NCBI GenBank assembly: GCA_016871975.1 | Contig: VHBM01000002.1 | Coordinates: forward strand, 1 to 43,746 | Source of the DNA: Nitrososphaerota archaeon | GTDB taxonomy: Archaea > Thermoproteota > Nitrososphaeria > Nitrososphaerales > Nitrosopumilaceae | DNA: 43,746 nucleotides | Direction: 5' to 3' | In this document: positions 43,101-43,746 of the stretch, one piece after another | Numbering within the stretch: the first letter of the stretch is position 1 | Layout: each line of letters starts with the position of its first letter | Position numbers and translations under genes: made by a program | The notes under the pieces: generated by a model | Databases searched by the model: none | What the model saw: the letters and a program-made list of their open reading frames with translations, nothing else | Told to the model about the DNA's origin: nothing

Positions 43101-43746
43101 CTGATCATATCGAAGTAGCATCAATAACAAACAATGCTCCAAATACATTCCCATTAGGTGAAACCATAGTCACTTGGACTGCAACCGATTCTTCTGGTAA
43201 CTTGGCAACTGTCACACAAACCATTACAGTTGTAGATACAACTGCACCAACAATAGAATCATTACCACTTATTACAGTAGAAGCGGCAAATAAAGATCAA
43301 AATTATGTAGAACTTGGCACAATCGTAGCAACTGATCTAGTAGGAGTTGCATCAATAACAAACGATGCACCAGAAGTTTTTCCATTTGGCTTAACCACAA
43401 TAACTTGGACAGTTAAAGACAAAGTTGGAAATAGTGCCAATGCAACACAACAGGTTTCTATTATAGATACAACAGTACCTAGCATTGTAGCACCAGATAA
43501 TCTGGTAATAGAGGCTGTTTCAGCTGATAACAACACTGTAGATTTGGGTAATGCTATAGTTGCAGATGGAGTAGAAGTAGCATCAATAACAAACAATGCT
43601 CCAAATACATTCCCATTAGGTGAAACCATAGTCACTTGGACTGCAACCGATTCTTCTGGTAACTTGGCAACTGTCACACAAACCATTACAGTTGTAGATA
43701 CAACTGCACCAACAATAGAATCATTACCACTTATTACAGTAGAAGC
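40154..43746 (+). CDS. Giant exported protein: NHL propeller and HYR repeats (runs off the window)
   Basis: Open from the TTG at 40154 to the window end, at least 1197 residues, with no stop. A signal peptide (about 1-24) precedes an NHL-repeat beta propeller (about 28-305; repeated units such as QFTKPNGIAV and YVADTENHRVQKF). A Thr/Pro-rich linker (about 305-340) leads to at least 11 complete HYR domains of about 75 residues, each with SITNDAP, FPLGETIVTWTATD and TVVDTT-P motifs. HYR domains are Ig-like adhesion modules. The protein is likely at the cell surface, with the propeller binding a ligand and the HYR array as a stalk. The gene starts 75 nt after the ABC permease; no functional link is evident. 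Confidence 0.9.
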   Translation, partial: MKVILSLAVIVSFILLAGTMQVAFSATGSHPFILKWGGSGLTEPGFFSLPQKAAVDSEGNVYVTDLGNKRVQKFDNDGVFVAAWGNNNENVEFAEPTGIAVYDDLVFVVDGKLGTVQKFDSIGNLVAKWGSVGKEKGQFTKPNGIAVSKDGLVYVADTENHRVQKFTLDGKYISEFYPGDSKYSKDLPVDIAIDKDGNIYVSDPYLNKITKYDYEESFIKKFGPNVGGYPMTPYGISTDLEGNVYAADGSRDRILYLNKEGATITIFGSTGIGNGQFKVPLDVAMDPQGHLFVVDSNGHRIQKFDTPTTTKIVEPIIEEAQPVQKTQPLTTVNPVPNDFTKPLIIAPNDMLVEAIGGLTPISIGKATATDESGIQSLVSNAPSQFPLGSTTIIWTAIDGAGNVGIATQTITVVDTIPPVLSSLPDLVVESSNSKKTVELTMPDVKDTVGVLSLTNDAPEVFQLGETIVTWTATDVAKNSAITTQKVTIVDTIPPTITAPKDVVVEATSFNENVVELGEAIVVDNGKILSITNDAPLSFSIGDTTITWMTSDEAGNVATATQKISVIDTTTPQITPPENIVFEATSVDENIVKLVAPSVIDVQPVIIQNDAPLVFSLGDTVVTWMATDSSGNLATATQTVTVVDTTVPKVTPPSDVTVEAIGLENNVINLGDLSVEDITGVAAITHNAPEYFPLGTTIVTWIVTDNYGNTITADQKVTVVDTTAPTIDAPNDVISEATSLEENYVELGEPKIKDIIGIESITNDASEVFSLGMTTVTWTVADTSGNTASDTQIITVHDTTAPVLSIPENITVEATGASGMSVAIGEATATDTIKVNSITNNAPQTFSLGETTVTWTAIDSFGNVATADQTISVVDTTVPTITPPADITFEAQSPTSNQISIGIATAEDIVGVALIEVDAPAAFQLGDTIVTWTATDSSGNSATATQKITVVDTTEPVLTPPESLQVEATSELETAVSLGDATATDHIEVASITNNAPNTFPLGETIVTWTATDSSGNLATVTQTITVVDTTAPTIESLPLITVEAANKDQNYVELGTIVATDLVGVASITNDAPEVFPFGLTTITWTVKDKVGNSANATQQVSIIDTTVPSIVAPDNLVIEAVSADNNTVDLGNAIVADGVEVASITNNAPNTFPLGETIVTWTATDSSGNLATVTQTITVVDTTAPTIESLPLITVE
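41171..43746 (+). repeat. Tandem HYR-domain coding repeats
   Basis: About 11 complete units and a partial twelfth, each about 225-231 bp, in frame within the giant exported gene. Boundaries are marked by the VVDTT-P codons. Most units are divergent at DNA level, but the last few are very close. Confidence 0.85.
43112..43284 (+). repeat. Exact direct repeat, first copy (second at 43574-43746)
   Basis: 173 bp identical to 43574-43746, offset 462 bp, which equals two HYR modules. Identity may continue beyond the window because the second copy ends at its last base. It indicates a very recent tandem duplication, gene conversion or an assembly-sensitive region. Confidence 0.85.

Noticed and set aside
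41056..43686. Several open frames on the minus strand under the HYR repeats, including one of 180 codons.
   Set aside because: They repeat with the HYR period and mirror the coding frame; no start signals or family match.
1..43746. CRISPR array, insertion sequence, prophage or integration site.
   Set aside because: No regular short repeats with spacers, no transposase or integrase, and neither tRNA gene is flanked by a duplicated 3' end within the window.

Overview
The window is a stretch of chromosome from an ammonia-oxidising archaeon of the Nitrososphaerota (Thaumarchaeota), most likely in the Nitrosopumilus/Nitrosarchaeum group. Evidence: AT-rich DNA; archaeal information genes (KEOPS Pcc1, prefoldin beta, short XPF nuclease, Nob1, ribosomal protein L10e, tRNA-splicing endonuclease); many exported proteins of the kind common in this phylum; a complete urease operon; and many promoters with a TATA box 24-30 nt upstream of the start codon, which implies leaderless mRNAs. 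The genus is inference; no rRNA or amo gene is present.

Layout. 1-2700: pcc1, pfdB and xpf on the plus strand meet nadK-nob1 on the minus strand. 2760-8300: a double rhodanese, a ferredoxin fusion, a membrane glycosyltransferase, a coiled-coil protein and a 35-aa CxxC protein. 8400-12300: a short DMT exporter, a DM13 membrane protein, Lrp-type regulators and an unassigned structured RNA (11691-11806) with its own TATA box. 12378-15740: S-adenosylhomocysteine hydrolase, followed on the same strand by a hypothetical gene and a miniature beta-carbonic-anhydrase-like protein; then a cold-shock protein, a membrane protein and a 42-aa Cys protein. 15870-17730: an exported sugar-dehydrogenase-like protein with a C-terminal anchor, and a GYD protein.

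17728-25400 is the urea-use locus. ureA-ureB-ureC run on the minus strand and are followed by an APC permease fused to universal-stress domains. ureE-ureF-ureG-ureD run divergently on the plus strand. Both arms start from face-to-face TATA boxes about 30 bp apart. Urease releases ammonia, the energy substrate of these organisms, and CO2, their carbon source. The adjacent permease is a candidate importer, and the carbonic-anhydrase-like protein could help handle inorganic carbon.

25430-34500: a cation/proton antiporter, tRNA-Gly, exported and housekeeping genes, a PLD-like protein without its HxK residues, a GIY-YIG-like protein, tRNA-Glu and several very small Cys-rich proteins, among them a 48-aa metallothionein-like one. 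34566-40078: an exported repeat protein, a TPR protein, hypotheticals, a PRC-barrel protein and a DrrA/DrrB-type ABC exporter. From 40154 to the window end runs a very large exported protein with NHL repeats followed by at least 11 HYR repeats; two segments of it are identical at DNA level. No insertion sequence, CRISPR array or prophage was seen.
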